Part shown: in pieces, positions 13,201-25,700 of the stretch
Layout: every line of letters starts with the position of its first letter
How positions within the stretch are numbered: the stretch's first letter is position 1
Program-made: the position numbers and the translations under genes
Notes under the pieces: model-generated
Database searches by the model: none
Seen by the model: the letters and a program-made list of their open reading frames with translations, nothing else
What the model was told of the DNA's origin: nothing
NCBI GenBank assembly: GCA_020137815.1
Contig: CM035357.1
Location: forward strand, 4,197,996-4,261,995
Source: Hormiphora californensis
Lineage: Eukaryota > Ctenophora > Tentaculata > Cydippida > Pleurobrachiidae
DNA: 64,000 nt
Direction of reading: 5' to 3'

Positions 13201-16200
13201 GAAAAGGGCCAAAGGTTGGCGGTTTTTGGGCAAAAACCCGGCCCCCCGGGGCATGCGAATTTGCCCTGAAAAAACGTGTCCATCGCCAAGGGGGCGAAAA
13301 ATTTGGGGCCCCAAAATTGGGGCGCCATGTACTTTTCACTCTTGGCCAAATTCCCCAAAATTGGCCCCAAATTTGGCAGTGGGAATTTTTCAGAAGGGGA
13401 AATTTAAAACGGAAAAGGGTCATGCCCAAAGTGCCCTTTTTTTTGGGCCCCAAAATTTTTTGATTTTTTGGCCCCAAAAAACCATTTTTTGGCGAAAATA
13501 TTAGCCCAAAAAAAAATACCGCCGGCCCAAAAGGGCGTTTTGGCGCCGGTTTTTTTTGGCGCCAAAGCTCTTTTTTCCCCGGGGTTTTTTGGGGGTTTCA
13601 TTTTGGGTAAACCCCTTAAAAAATTGGGGCCCAAATTTCCCTAAAATTTGGGGCCCCAAACCCCATCCTTGACCCTAAGTTTTACCCCAACCGGCAAAAA
13701 GTTGGCCCCAAACCTTTTTTGCGCCAATTTGTTTAATTTTTTGGGTTTAAATAGGTTAAAAAGGGGCGCCAACCCTTAGCCCCCAACTTTAAAATTTCAC
13801 AAAGCCCCCCTTTGAGCGCATTTTTTTTTCGGCCATTTTTTTGGCCCCAAATTTTTTTAGCGCCCAATTATTGGTCCAAAAAAAAAAACTTTTTTTTTCT
13901 GTCGGGGGCCGTGCCCCCCACTGGGCACTTCAGGATCGGGCGAGCTGCCCGGGCCCCGACGCTCATTTTTGCAGATCTGGCATTTGGGGGGAAAACTTTC
14001 TTTTACCAGTGGTCTATCCCCAAAAATGTCGCCCCCGAAACTCTCCACCCCCCAATCTTTCCAGTTTAACGGGGGCCCTTTTAAAACGTGGGGGAAATCC
14101 CCTTTAAACATTAGGTACTGGTTTTAATTTAGGTACATTATTAAAAATTTAAACCCTTAATTTTAAGGTAATGAATTAAGGGAAGGGAGTGTCAGAAAAA
14201 AAATCTTAGGGGACAAGAAAGCCTTTGGTTGGGCCCCTGCTTTTAGCGTTAGTCAACCCCTTTTTGGCTGTCCCTCCTTTTTGATCTTAATCTCTATCTT
14301 TCCCCTCTGTCCCCCTCTCTCTGTCTCTCTTTTTCTCCCCCTTCTCTTTCTCTCTCCCCTCTCTCCCCCCCCTCTCTCTTCCTCGCCTCTTTTCTCTCCT
14401 CTCTCTCTCTCTCTCTCCCTCTCTCGGGGTCCCTCTCCCTCTCCTCCCTCTCTCGCTCTTCTCTCCTCCTCTCTCTCTCGTCTCCCCTCTCCCCACCCTC
14501 TCGGCTCTCTTTTTTTCCCCCCTTTTCTCTCACTCCCCCTTTTCCTCCCATCTCTTCATAAATTCGGGCGGGAAGAATAAAAATTTTTGGGTTAGAGTGG
14601 TGGGTTTTGGGTGTAAGGTTGAGGAAGGGGTTCCCTTCAAAAAATTTTTGAATCGGGTTTAAAAGGGATTCGTAGAATTTGGAGTTTTTTTTGGGGGGTC
14701 TTAAACGAGTGCGTACTTCCCTATAGGTGGGAAAAGGGTTTTTTGGCAATCAGGGGAAAACCCCTTTTGTAGATGGAAAGGAACACCCAAACCCTAACCG
14801 CATCCAAAAACATGCGGGGGCATTTCACGCATTTGACCTTCCCACCCCCAAAAAAAAACCACTTTTCCCCCCGGGCAAAGGGGTTTAATTGTTGCCGCTA
14901 GTGTTGCCCCTTTTTTATTTTTTAAATTTCCATCATCATCACCCTCCAACATTTCTAACGTCCCCAAATTTTACAATTTTAAATGTGCCCAAAAATTGGC
15001 CCCCCATAATTGGCCCCAAATTTTAAACATCATTTTGGGGCAAAATATTTTGCCCCCAAGGGCCAAACAGGTTTAAAATTTGGGCCCCCAAAAAATTTGG
15101 GCGCTATATTTTGGGGGCCAAAACGGTTTCGGGCACCAATTTTTTTACAAAGTGAAAAAAATTTGGGGGCGCCAAAAACTTGGGTCAAGGAGGGGGTGGC
15201 GCCAATTTCAAAATTTTGGCCCCTTTTTTTTAAAGGGTTTTCCCCCAATGAACCGCCAAAAAGCCGGCGCCAAAAAGGCTTTGGCGCCAAAATTGGCCCC
15301 TTTAAAGGGTCATGCCCCTTTTTTAAAACCAAAATTACCACCTCTTGGCGAAATTTCTTGGCGCCAAATTGGCCGGGGCTTGGGGTAGGGGGCCAATTTG
15401 GCGCAGGGGCGCTGTTTTCCCCCTTTTTAAGCCCCAAAATTGGGCGTTTTGGATACAAATCGCCAACTTACCCTGAAAATTTGGGGCCCCAAATTTTTGG
15501 CGACTGGCCCCAAATTTAGCCCCAAATTGGGGGCGCCAAATGGGGCTATTTTTGTCGCCAATTTGGCCCCAAAAGGGGGCGATTGGAACAAACGCCCCCC
15601 AAAGCGCAAAATTTGGGCGTTTTGTATCCAATCCCCAATTTTGGCGCAAATTTGGCGCCCCCCCCAGCGCCATTTGGCCCCAAATTTGGGGAAAAAGGGC
15701 CCAATGACCCAAAGTGCCCAAATTTTTTGGGCCCCAATTTTTCGATTTTTTGGCCCAAAAACCATTATTGGCCCCAAAAATTATCCCAAATAAAAAACCG
15801 GCCCCAAAAAACTTGTTTTGGGGCGCCGGTTTTTTTTGGCCCAAAAGCTTTTTTTGGGGCGCCGGCTTTTGGGGGGGGGGCTTTTTCACTTGGGTAAACC
15901 TTTAAAAAAAATTGGGCCCTTGGGGGGAAATTGGGTCGTCCCACCCAAATTCCTTGACCCTAATTTTTTGGCCAAATTTAAATTTTTCATTTTTGTAAAA
16001 AAATTGGTGCCAAAACTCCTTTGGCCCCAAATTTATAAAACGCCAATTTTTGGGGGCCAAATTTTTTCTCCTGTGGCCCTTTCGTAAAAAAATTTTTGGC
16101 CCCCAAAAGGATGCTTGAAATTTGGCCCCAAAATTTTTTGGCCCCAAATTTTTATGGCCCCAAAAAGGTTTGAAATTTTGGGCCGGCCAAAAAAAATGCT

Positions 16201-19200
16201 TGGAGGGGTGATGTTTATGGAAAACCTATAAGCGTGCAACCTAGCTTTGAAACCAATTACCCCCCTTTTGCCCGTGCAAATTCAAGGGGTTGTTAGGGCG
16301 GGGGGGAAAGGTAAAAGGGCTTGAATACTGCCGTGCAGTTTTTGATGCGGTTTTGTTTTTTCGGGTTTTTCCTCCACTAAAACCCCGGGGGCCCCCTGAT
16401 TCCCAAAGCTTTCCTACCTATAGGTACGTACGCACGTACGTATACGAAACCCCCAATCCAGCTCCATTTCTAAATTTTTTACCCCTGATTCAATAATTTA
16501 AAAGGGAACCTCTTCCTGCCTTATCCCCCATCCCTAAAAACCTACCAACCTTTTATTTTTCCCAGCCCAATGAATGAAGATATGGTGAGATAGAGAAAGA
16601 GGGGGAAGTTTGGGAAAAAGGGGGAGAGAACGAAAGGAGAGAGAGAGAGAGAAGAGAGAAGAGAAAAAGGGGGCCAGAGAGGGGAGAGAGAGAAAAGGAG
16701 AGGAGAGAGAAGAGAGAGGAGAGAGAAAAAGGGGAAGAAAAAGGGGAAAGGAAAAAAAGGGGAACGAGAGAGGGCAAGAGAAAATAGAGTTTAAAAAATA
16801 AAGGGAGGTACACCCAAAGGGGTTCGAACTAAGGGGTCAAAGGATGCAGGGTCCCCAAAACCCCGGGTTTTCTTGTCCCTAAATCTTTTACTTGACCCTC
16901 CGAAAATTTTAAATTTTTCCCAAAAATGTCCCCCTAAATTACACCCATCCCCTAATGTTAAAGGGCTTCCGCCTTTTTTTAAGGGGCCCAGTTTAACTGG
17001 AAAGTGGGGTGTGAGGGTTTTTTGGGGGCCCGACTTGTGATGTACCCGGGTAAAAATTTATCCGCAAAATCCAGCATCTGAAAACTGACCTGTCGCGCCA
17101 ACAGCTCTGACAGATCCTACAGTGCCTTCAGTTTGGGGTCACGGCGCCAAAACATAAACTGAAGGTTTTTTTTTTTTGGGGCGCCAAAAATTTTGCGCTA
17201 AAATTGGCGCCAAAAATGGCCCCAAAAACTAGCGCCCCCAAGGGTTTTTGTAAAAATTTTAAATTTGGGCGCTTGTTTGGGCCCCAATTTTTCCCATCCT
17301 ATGACCCAAAATTATTAAACAAATTGGCGCCAACTTTGGGCGCCAACTTTCCCCCAGAGTTGGGGGTCAAAACTTAGGGTCAAGGAGAGAGAAAGAAGGA
17401 AAAGGGGAATAAAAGAGGGGAAAAAAGAGAGAGAGTAGAGCGCCAGGAGAGAGAAAAGAGAGAGGGGCAAGGGGGGGAGTAAATTTTCCAACCCGGCTCG
17501 TTTGCTAGAGACCCGCTACCCAGATCAGCCGCGCTGGAAGCTCGGCGGGAGGAACCCCCCCCGGGACACCGAAAAATAGTTTAAATATAAACGGGGGGTC
17601 TGCACCAAAACCGGGTTCGACAACTTCAAAGATGCGGGCCCAAACCCAAACGGGTTTTTTCTTTTCCCAAAGATCTTTTTATTTCCCTTCCCCAATCCCG
17701 TTTTCTCATTTTTTCAAAATGTACCAAAATTAGGGGGCCAGTACCTAATGTTAAATGGCATTCCTCCACGTTTGAAGGGCCCAGTTATAACTGGAAAGAT
17801 GCGTGTGACGAGTTTCGGGGTCAGACATTGTGATAGTACCACTGGTAATGAAAGTTATCCGCACAAATGCCAGCATCTGCAAACTGAGCTGTCGCGCCAG
17901 ACAGCTCTGACAGATCCTGACAGTGCGCTCAGATGGGGTCACGGCGCCAGACAGAAACTGAATGTTTTGTTTTTTTGGCGCCAATAATTGGCGCTAATAA
18001 ATTGGCGCCAAAAAGTGGCGCTAACAACTAGCGCTCAAGGGTTACTTAGTCGAAATTTTAAAGTTGGCGCTAATGATTGGCGCCAATTTTCCATCCTATG
18101 ACCCTAAATATTCAACAAATTGGCGCCAACTTTCGCCAGAGTTGGCGCCAAAACTTAGGGTCAAGGATGGGTGGCGCCAATTTCAGAATTGGCGCCAATT
18201 TTTTAAGGTTCACCCAAGTGAACCGCCAAAAGCCGGCGCCAAAAAGAGCTTTGGCGCCAAAAAAACCGGCGCCAAATCGCGTTTTGGCGCCGGTATTTTT
18301 TATTGGCGATAATATTTGGCGCCAATAATGGTTTTTGGCGCCAAAAAATCGAAAATTGGCGCCAAAAATTGGTCACTTAGGGTCATGACCCTTTTACCCA
18401 AATTGGCGCTAATTTGGCGCCAATCGCCATTTTGGCGCCAATTTGGCGCTTAGTTGGCGATTTTTATCCAATCGCCAATTTGGCGCTAAATTGGCGCCAA
18501 GCAGCGCCATTTGGCGCCAAATTGGCGCTAATTTGGCGCCAATCGCCATTTTGGCGCCATTTTGGCGCTTAGTTGGCGATTTTTATCCAATCGCCAATTT
18601 GGCGCTAAATTGGCGCCAAGCAGCGCCATTTGGCGCCAAATTGGCGCTAATTTGGCGTCAATCGCCATTTTGGCGCCAAATTGGCGCTAAGTTGGCGGCA
18701 ATCGCCAAGCAGCGCTAAGTTGGCGATTTGTGTCCAATCGCCAATTTGGCGCCAAATTGGCGCTAAGTTGGCGACAATCGCCAAGCAGCGCCAATTTGGG
18801 GTAAAAGGGTCATGACCCTAAGTGACCAATTTTTGGCGCCAATTTTCGATTTTTTGGCGCCAAAAACCATTATTGGCGCCAAATATTATCGCCAATAAAA
18901 AATACCGGCGCCAAAACGCGATTTGGCGCCGGTTTTTTTGGCGCCAAAGCTCTTTTTGGCGCCGGCTTTTGGCGGTTCACTTGGGTGAACCTTAAAAAAT
19001 TGGCGCCAATTCTGAAATTGGCGCCACCCATCCTTGACCCTAAGTTTTTGGCGCCAATTATTCATCATGTGCCCCTTTTGTAATAAAATCGGTGCCAGAA
19101 ACTCGTTGGCGCCAATATATAGCGCCAATTTTTGGCGCCAATTATTCATCCTGTGACGCTTTCGTAACAAAATATTGGCCCAAAATGATGTAAATTGGCG

Positions 19201-19663
19201 CCAATTTATGGCGCCAATTTATGGCGCCACATGAATTTTGTAATTTGCCGTCGGTAGAAATGCTTGGAGTGGTGATGATGATGGAGTAACCTATATTAAG
19301 CGTGCAACACTAGCGTGCAACAATTACCACTTTTGCCCGTGCGAATCAAGTGGTTGTTATGGCGGGTAGGCAAGGTCAACGGCGTGAATACTGCACGTGC
19401 ATGTTGTTGGATGCGTGTTATGTGTTCGGGTGTTCCTGGCTCCTGCCATCTACAACTGGGGTTCCCATGATTGCCAAAGCTTTCCTACCTATAGGTACGT
19501 ACGCACGTACGTATACGTACCCCCGATACAGCTCCAGTTCTACGAATCTTTATCACCTGATTCAATATATTTGAAGGGAACCTCTTCCTCAATCCTTATC
19601 ACCATCCCTACCACTCTACCAACCTTTATATTCTTCAGCCCGACATGATGAAAGAGATGGAGT

Positions 19664-19741
<78 letters not shown>

Positions 19742-22700
19742 GAGAGAGTGAGAGAGAGAGTGAGAGAGAGAGAGAGAGAGAGACAGAGAGAGAGAGAGAC
19801 AGAGGGGGACAGAGAGAAAGATAGAGATTAAGATCAACGGAGGTACAGCCAACGGGGATCGACTAATGTCTAACATGCAGGGTTCAACCAACAGGCTTTC
19901 TTGTCCCTAAGATCTGTTACTTGACACTCCGTATATTAATTTTCAATAATGTACCTAAATTAAAGCCAGTACCTAATGTTAAAGTGAGAGTGGACGGAAT
20001 CAGAATTGGACAAGTTTGTTGTAGGTAGTAGAGATTAGCTTTCTGAGCATTTTGCGTTTTTGCCGCTCAAAATCGACCCACCGATCACTGAGATATTTTT
20101 GTTATGTTGGGAGAACTCCTGTTTAATCAGTATGTATAAAACAGAATAGAAAAAATCGTGGTGTTTTACTAACACATTCTGAATATAAGCAGTGAGGTAG
20201 ACATGTCCATGCACAGAAGCAGGGCAATGCTAGCCAGCATATTAGAAATTTAAAGAATGTGTTAGTAAAACACAAGGATTGTTTCTATCCTGTTTGATAA
20301 ATATTGCTCTAGCAAGAATTCTCCCAACATAACAAAAATATCTCAGTGATGGGTGGGTCGATTTTGAGCGGTAAAAACGCAAAATGCTCAGAAAGCTAAT
20401 CTCTACTACCTACAACGAACTTGTCCAATTCTGATCCGGTCCACTCTCACTTTAAATGGTATTCCTCCACGTTTGAAGGGCCCAGTTACAACTGGAAAGA
20501 TGGTGTGACGAGTTTCGGGGTCAGACATTGTGGTAGTACCACTGGTAATGAAAGTTATCCGCACAAATGCCAGCGTCCGCAAACTGAGCTGTCTGGCGGC
20601 GCCAGACAGCTCTGACAGATCCTGACAGTGCGCTCAGATGGGGTCACGACGTCAGACAGAAACTGAATATTTTGTTTTTTTGGCGCCAATAATTGGTGCT
20701 AATAAATTGGCGCCAAAAAGTGGCGCTAACAACTAGCGCTCAAGGGTTAGTTAGCCGAAATTTTAAAGTTGGCGCTAATAATTGGCGCCAATTTTCCATC
20801 CTATGACCCTAAATATTCAACAAATTGGCGCCAACAGTTGGCGCCAACTTTCGCCAGAGTTGGCGCCAAAACTTAGGGTCAAGGATGGGTGGCGCCAATT
20901 TCAGAATTGGCGCCAATTTTTTAAGGTTCACCCAAGTGAACCGCCAAAAGCCGGCGCCAAAAAGAGCTTTGGCGCCAAAAAAACCGGCGCCAAATCGCGT
21001 TTTGGCGCCGGTATTTTTTATTGGCGATAATATTTGGCGCCAATAATGGTTTTTGGCGCCAAAAAATCGAAAATTGGCGCCAAAAATTGGTCACTTAGGG
21101 TCATGACCCTTTTACCCAATTTGGCGCCAATTTGGCGCTAAGTTGGCGATTTGTATCTAATCGCCAATTTAGCGCCAAATTGGCGCCATATGGCGCCATT
21201 TGGCGCCACTTGGCGATAGGAATTCCTCTGATGGACGTTATGAATATTTGGAATTTTAGGTACTATCGCCAATTTGGCGCCAATTTGGCGCCACTTGGCG
21301 ATGGACACAGTTTATTCAGACAAATTCGCATCGCCACGTGGCGGTACCGCCAAATACCGCCAACACTTGGCGATTTACAATCGCCACGTGGCGCCACTTG
21401 GCGCCACGTGGCGCCATTTGGCGCCAAAAAATGGTAGAAGGGCCACGGCCCTTGAACACCGCCACGTGGCGGTTTTAACCGCCACGTGGCCCCTGGACGT
21501 GGCGTCAATTCTCAGGACGTGGCGCCAATGAGCCTTTTTGGCGGTGTTCATGTGGCGTTAATAGTCGAAATTGGCGCTTCGAATTGGCGCTATTCTTTTA
21601 TGGCCCCAGGGACGTGGCGTTGGCCCCAGGACGTGGCGTCAATTTTTGAGTGGCGGAGATGTCAAAATTTTTTGGCGCTTTCGGATGACGCCACACCCGA
21701 AAAAATCGAATCGCCAATTTGTTTTTTTGGCCTATCATTTGGCGCTAATTTTTGGCGCTAATTTTTTGGCGCCATATAAATTGGCGCCATATAAACTGAT
21801 GCCAGAAACCCCCTAGTGGCCCCTAGGGACCCCCAGGAGGCGCTAGAGTCACCTAAAAGCCCCCTAGAAGGCTCCAAGAGACCCCTCGATGCCACTAGAG
21901 TCGATTAGAGTCCCTCAAAAGCCCAGAAAGATCGAATGCAGCCCCAGATGAGCACACAAGGCCCCCAAAAAGCCATCAGAGTTCTCTAGAGTCCCCTGAA
22001 ACGCCCCAAGAGGACACCAGAGGTCCCTGAATGCCCGTAGAAGTCCCTAAAGACCCACAGAGGCATCAAGGATTGAACAGTTAAAAAAGAGCTGTGTTTA
22101 TGTAAATATATCGCCATGCAAGAACTCAATTAGCGCCATGTAAATGGCACTAATAATTACTTTGGCGCTTTGATGTGGCGGAGTTTATGTGGCGCCAATT
22201 ATGTGGCGTCAATTATTGACGCCACACCGAAAATTCAAAAAACCACGTGGCGCTAAAATCGACTAAAAATCCATTGGCGCCATCCACTCAAAAATTGACG
22301 CCACGTCCTGGGGCCAACGCCACGTCCCTGGGGCCATAAAAGAATAGCGCCAATTCGAAGCGCCAATTTCGACTATTAACGCCACATGAACACCGCCAAA
22401 AAGGCTCATTGGCGCCACGTCCTGAGAATTGACGCCACGTCCAGGGGCCACGTGGCGGTTAAAACTGCCACGTGGCGGTGTTCAAGGGCCGTGGCCCTTC
22501 TACCCAAAAAATCGCCAACTTGGCGCCATTTTGGCGCCAAATTGGCGGTTGTGCGCAGTCGCCAAATTTTGGCGCCATTTGGCGCTAAAATATCGCCACG
22601 TGGCGCCACGTGGCGCCAAAATGGCGCCAAATGGCGCCAAAAAGTGCGCACGACCTTAACTACCATACTACCCATTGCACCACCACATCAGTGAGCTTGC

Positions 22701-25700
22701 GCTGAGGGGTAATTTCATTACCAATACCGCACAATACCCAACAATACCCCCACAATACCGCACAATACCCCACAATACCCCACAATACCCCACAATACCC
22801 CCACAATACCCCACAATACCCCACAATACCCCACAATACCCCACAATACCACAGGACAGTATTGTGGTGCCGAGGGACTCTTTGCTCCCACTGGACCCTG
22901 TGATGCTGGATACTACTGCGAGGAAGGGGCTACCACCGCTCAGCAGGTGAGTTGGGCCGAATAGCCCCAGTGCACCCTTACAAATTGAGCGTGACGACTT
23001 CTGCGAGTAGAGGGACAGTGTAAAATAAAATCGTCTTACATTATACCCACCCCCCCCCCTCTTAGAACGAGTGCCCCGCTGGTAACTTCTGTCCTACTGG
23101 AAGTTCCTCCCCTGCTACCTGTGACTCTGGTACCTACCAGCCTGCTGTTGCTTCTGCCGAATGCAACCCCTGTGATGCCGGATCTTACTGTGGAGAAGGT
23201 AGGTGAAACAGCTGCAGCTGTGAAACACTGTTCACTGTTCACTGTTTACTAGGGCCGTGTGTGTAATGTCCCACCACACACTGTTTCAGTGTTTCAAACA
23301 TTACACAAAGTACTCTAGCTAGATCTAATCTTAAAAACAGCCCCCTTTTTGTTGGTATACGACGTCTTAGGAACCATATTTACCGGCACTACCCCCAGCT
23401 CTCTTCCAAATATCCCTTTCTCCCTTCAGAGGGCCTAGTAACCCCCAGTGGACTGTGCTTAGCCGGATACTTCTGTCCCTCGGGCAGCTCCACTCCCACC
23501 GCCAACATCTCCCCTGCGGGACACTATGCCCCTGAGGGATCCGCCAGTGCTACACCCTGCCCTGTTGCCACCTTTAATTCTGAAGAGGGAGCTGCTGCGG
23601 TGACTGAGTGTGCCCCTTGTTCTGCTGGGTTCTACTGTGCTGAAAGTAAGGGAGAATTCTTGGCTATTCCTTGAAAATTTCCCTGAAATCTCAGGGAATA
23701 GCCGTCACTGAACCCTGAGATATTGCAGGTCTCAGGGGTAAATAGCTGTGAACGAGGGGGTTAGTGAGATCAGATCCTAATAATATCCCCATTTAGGCGG
23801 TCTTGTTCAACCCACTGGTGCCTGCTCCGCTGGATATTACTGCCCTGCTGGAAGCTCCTCCGCGACTGAGGTAAGACTGTTATTGAAATGATGTGAGTCT
23901 GTGATGGGAAGCTGTGATTAGTTAGGCATGTACATCATATGGGCCTGTGACTAGTCGTGCAAACTGTAGTGATACAAAGCTTGTAGGAGTAAAGTATTGT
24001 GACATATTGATCAGAAAGTATACTAGATTCCACTCACACACCTCCTCAGAACATGTCCCCCGCTGGACACTACGCTCCTGAGGGTTCCGCTGTCCCTACT
24101 CCCTGCCCTGTTTCCACCTACAATCCTAACACTGCCTCCGCCTCTGTTGATGAGTGTCTGTCATGCCCTGAGGGCAAGGTAAGTGGTAACTATGGAAACA
24201 AAGAGAATCCGGTAACCATGGAGACAGAATGTATAGAATCCAATATGGTCACCACATGTAAACTACCTAGTTGGGTAAATTGCCATCATCCTAAACTACA
24301 CATGTCTAACATTTGACTTTATGTTACAGTCCAGTGCCGAGGGATCTTCCTCCATTGATATGTGTCTGGATCAGGATTGCAGCCCCGGATGGTACAAGGA
24401 CCCCTCAAAGGGATGCATCATCTGCCCCAAGGGTATGTGATGATCTTGATTCGCTTCAATTAAACTCTATGATTGCCATGAAATGTTGTTTTATCCCAAC
24501 TGAAAATGCCAGTATAGAAACCACATTGACTTCCCCAATTCTAGAACCCACCCGCCCACCCGCCCACTCGCTCCCAAATATATCATCGCCCCTTTGTTTA
24601 GCACCGTTAAGTTCCACCCCCCCTTCAGGTACGTTCAGCAACATTGTGAACGCTGTTGCCTGCCGAAAGTGTCCCCGACACCAGTACAACTCTGCTGAAG
24701 GATCTGATCAGTGTATGAAGTGCCCCGATACTGCCTACACCTGGGAGGAGGGTACTGGCGATTTTGATCAGTGCATCGGACCTGTCATCAAGGTACCGTG
24801 GTTACCATAGTAACTTAGTTGATACTCTTCTCTTTCCGGTTGGTACAGATGCTAGCCATGTGGTACGCTTGGGTGCTAGTTAATATTAACAATCAAATAT
24901 TCCCACAGGTTTGCAGTGAGAAGGATATGGAGGGAACCTGTTACAAGTACTACGATGACAACCTACACCTGAACTTTACAGCTGGATCTCTGGAGGTCAT
25001 CCGAGGAGAGTTTGAACTTTATGAAAAGAGCAACTTCCGAGGTATAATAACAATGCTCTTTTTTAACTTTGCTCCTTTTGTAAAAAAGTTGCTCATTTTC
25101 AGGATAAATTTGCTGATTTTAATAACTGTTCATGGCTTGATTGTGCTCATATTTTCATCATATCTCCCCATACAGTATACAACCAACTTAACATCTCTCT
25201 TCCTACAGCCAACTTAATATCTCTCTTCCTACAGCCAACATAACATCTCTCTCTCTACAGCCAACTTCGTGGTCGTCTCTGAAGCTGATGGAGCCAAGAA
25301 TGTTGAAGAGCTCATCTATACCATGCAGTCTCTGAAACCCATCCTTAATGACGTCTTCTGTTACCTAGAACAAGGGTGGAAGTTCCATGGACGAGTTCGA
25401 GATGTTTCCAAGAGCGGAAAGGTATACTTGGAATTCTCTCTAGTTTTTATCAATATCATGTTGGGATCATGATACTGGGGAAAACAAGATTGTGCCTGAA
25501 TCTCAGGTTCAGACACGACTGTTTCCACTATTGGTGTTGTATGCACCAGCTCCCTAGTGCAGCTATGATTAATATCTTCCTCTCTCTCAGCCTTGTATCA
25601 ACTGGAAGCGAACTCCCATGGCTGGGCGGGCCTCTCCCAACCACTACTGCCAGAACCCCAACGGTGTGAACCTCCGAGACAAACCTTTCTGCTACATCAG

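Larger units (their letters stand above)
11365..22672. mobile_element. 11.3-kb TIR element built of GGCGCC-rich units, with 8-bp target duplication
   Basis: The left end GGTAGTATGGTAGTTAAGG and the right end are inverted copies, and the complementarity runs on through about 115 bp of GGCGCC-rich sequence. The flanks are a perfect 8-bp repeat CATTGCAC at 11357-11364 and 22673-22680. Inside are tandem and inverted units of up to about 2.2 kb (clean from about 17.75 kb on), each with many TTGGCGCCAA palindromes, an ACGTACGCACGTACG word and a GA tract. No transposase is recognisable. An 8-bp duplication fits hAT, Merlin, Zisupton and others; I cannot choose. The element sits in an intron between exons 11047-11167 and 22855-22946 of the kringle gene. 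Confidence 0.75.

Noticed and set aside
11335-16240. Many open frames of 60-180 residues rich in Ala, Pro, Trp and Lys
   Set aside because: They translate GGCGCC-type repeats and noisy consensus; frames occur on both strands in mirror form.
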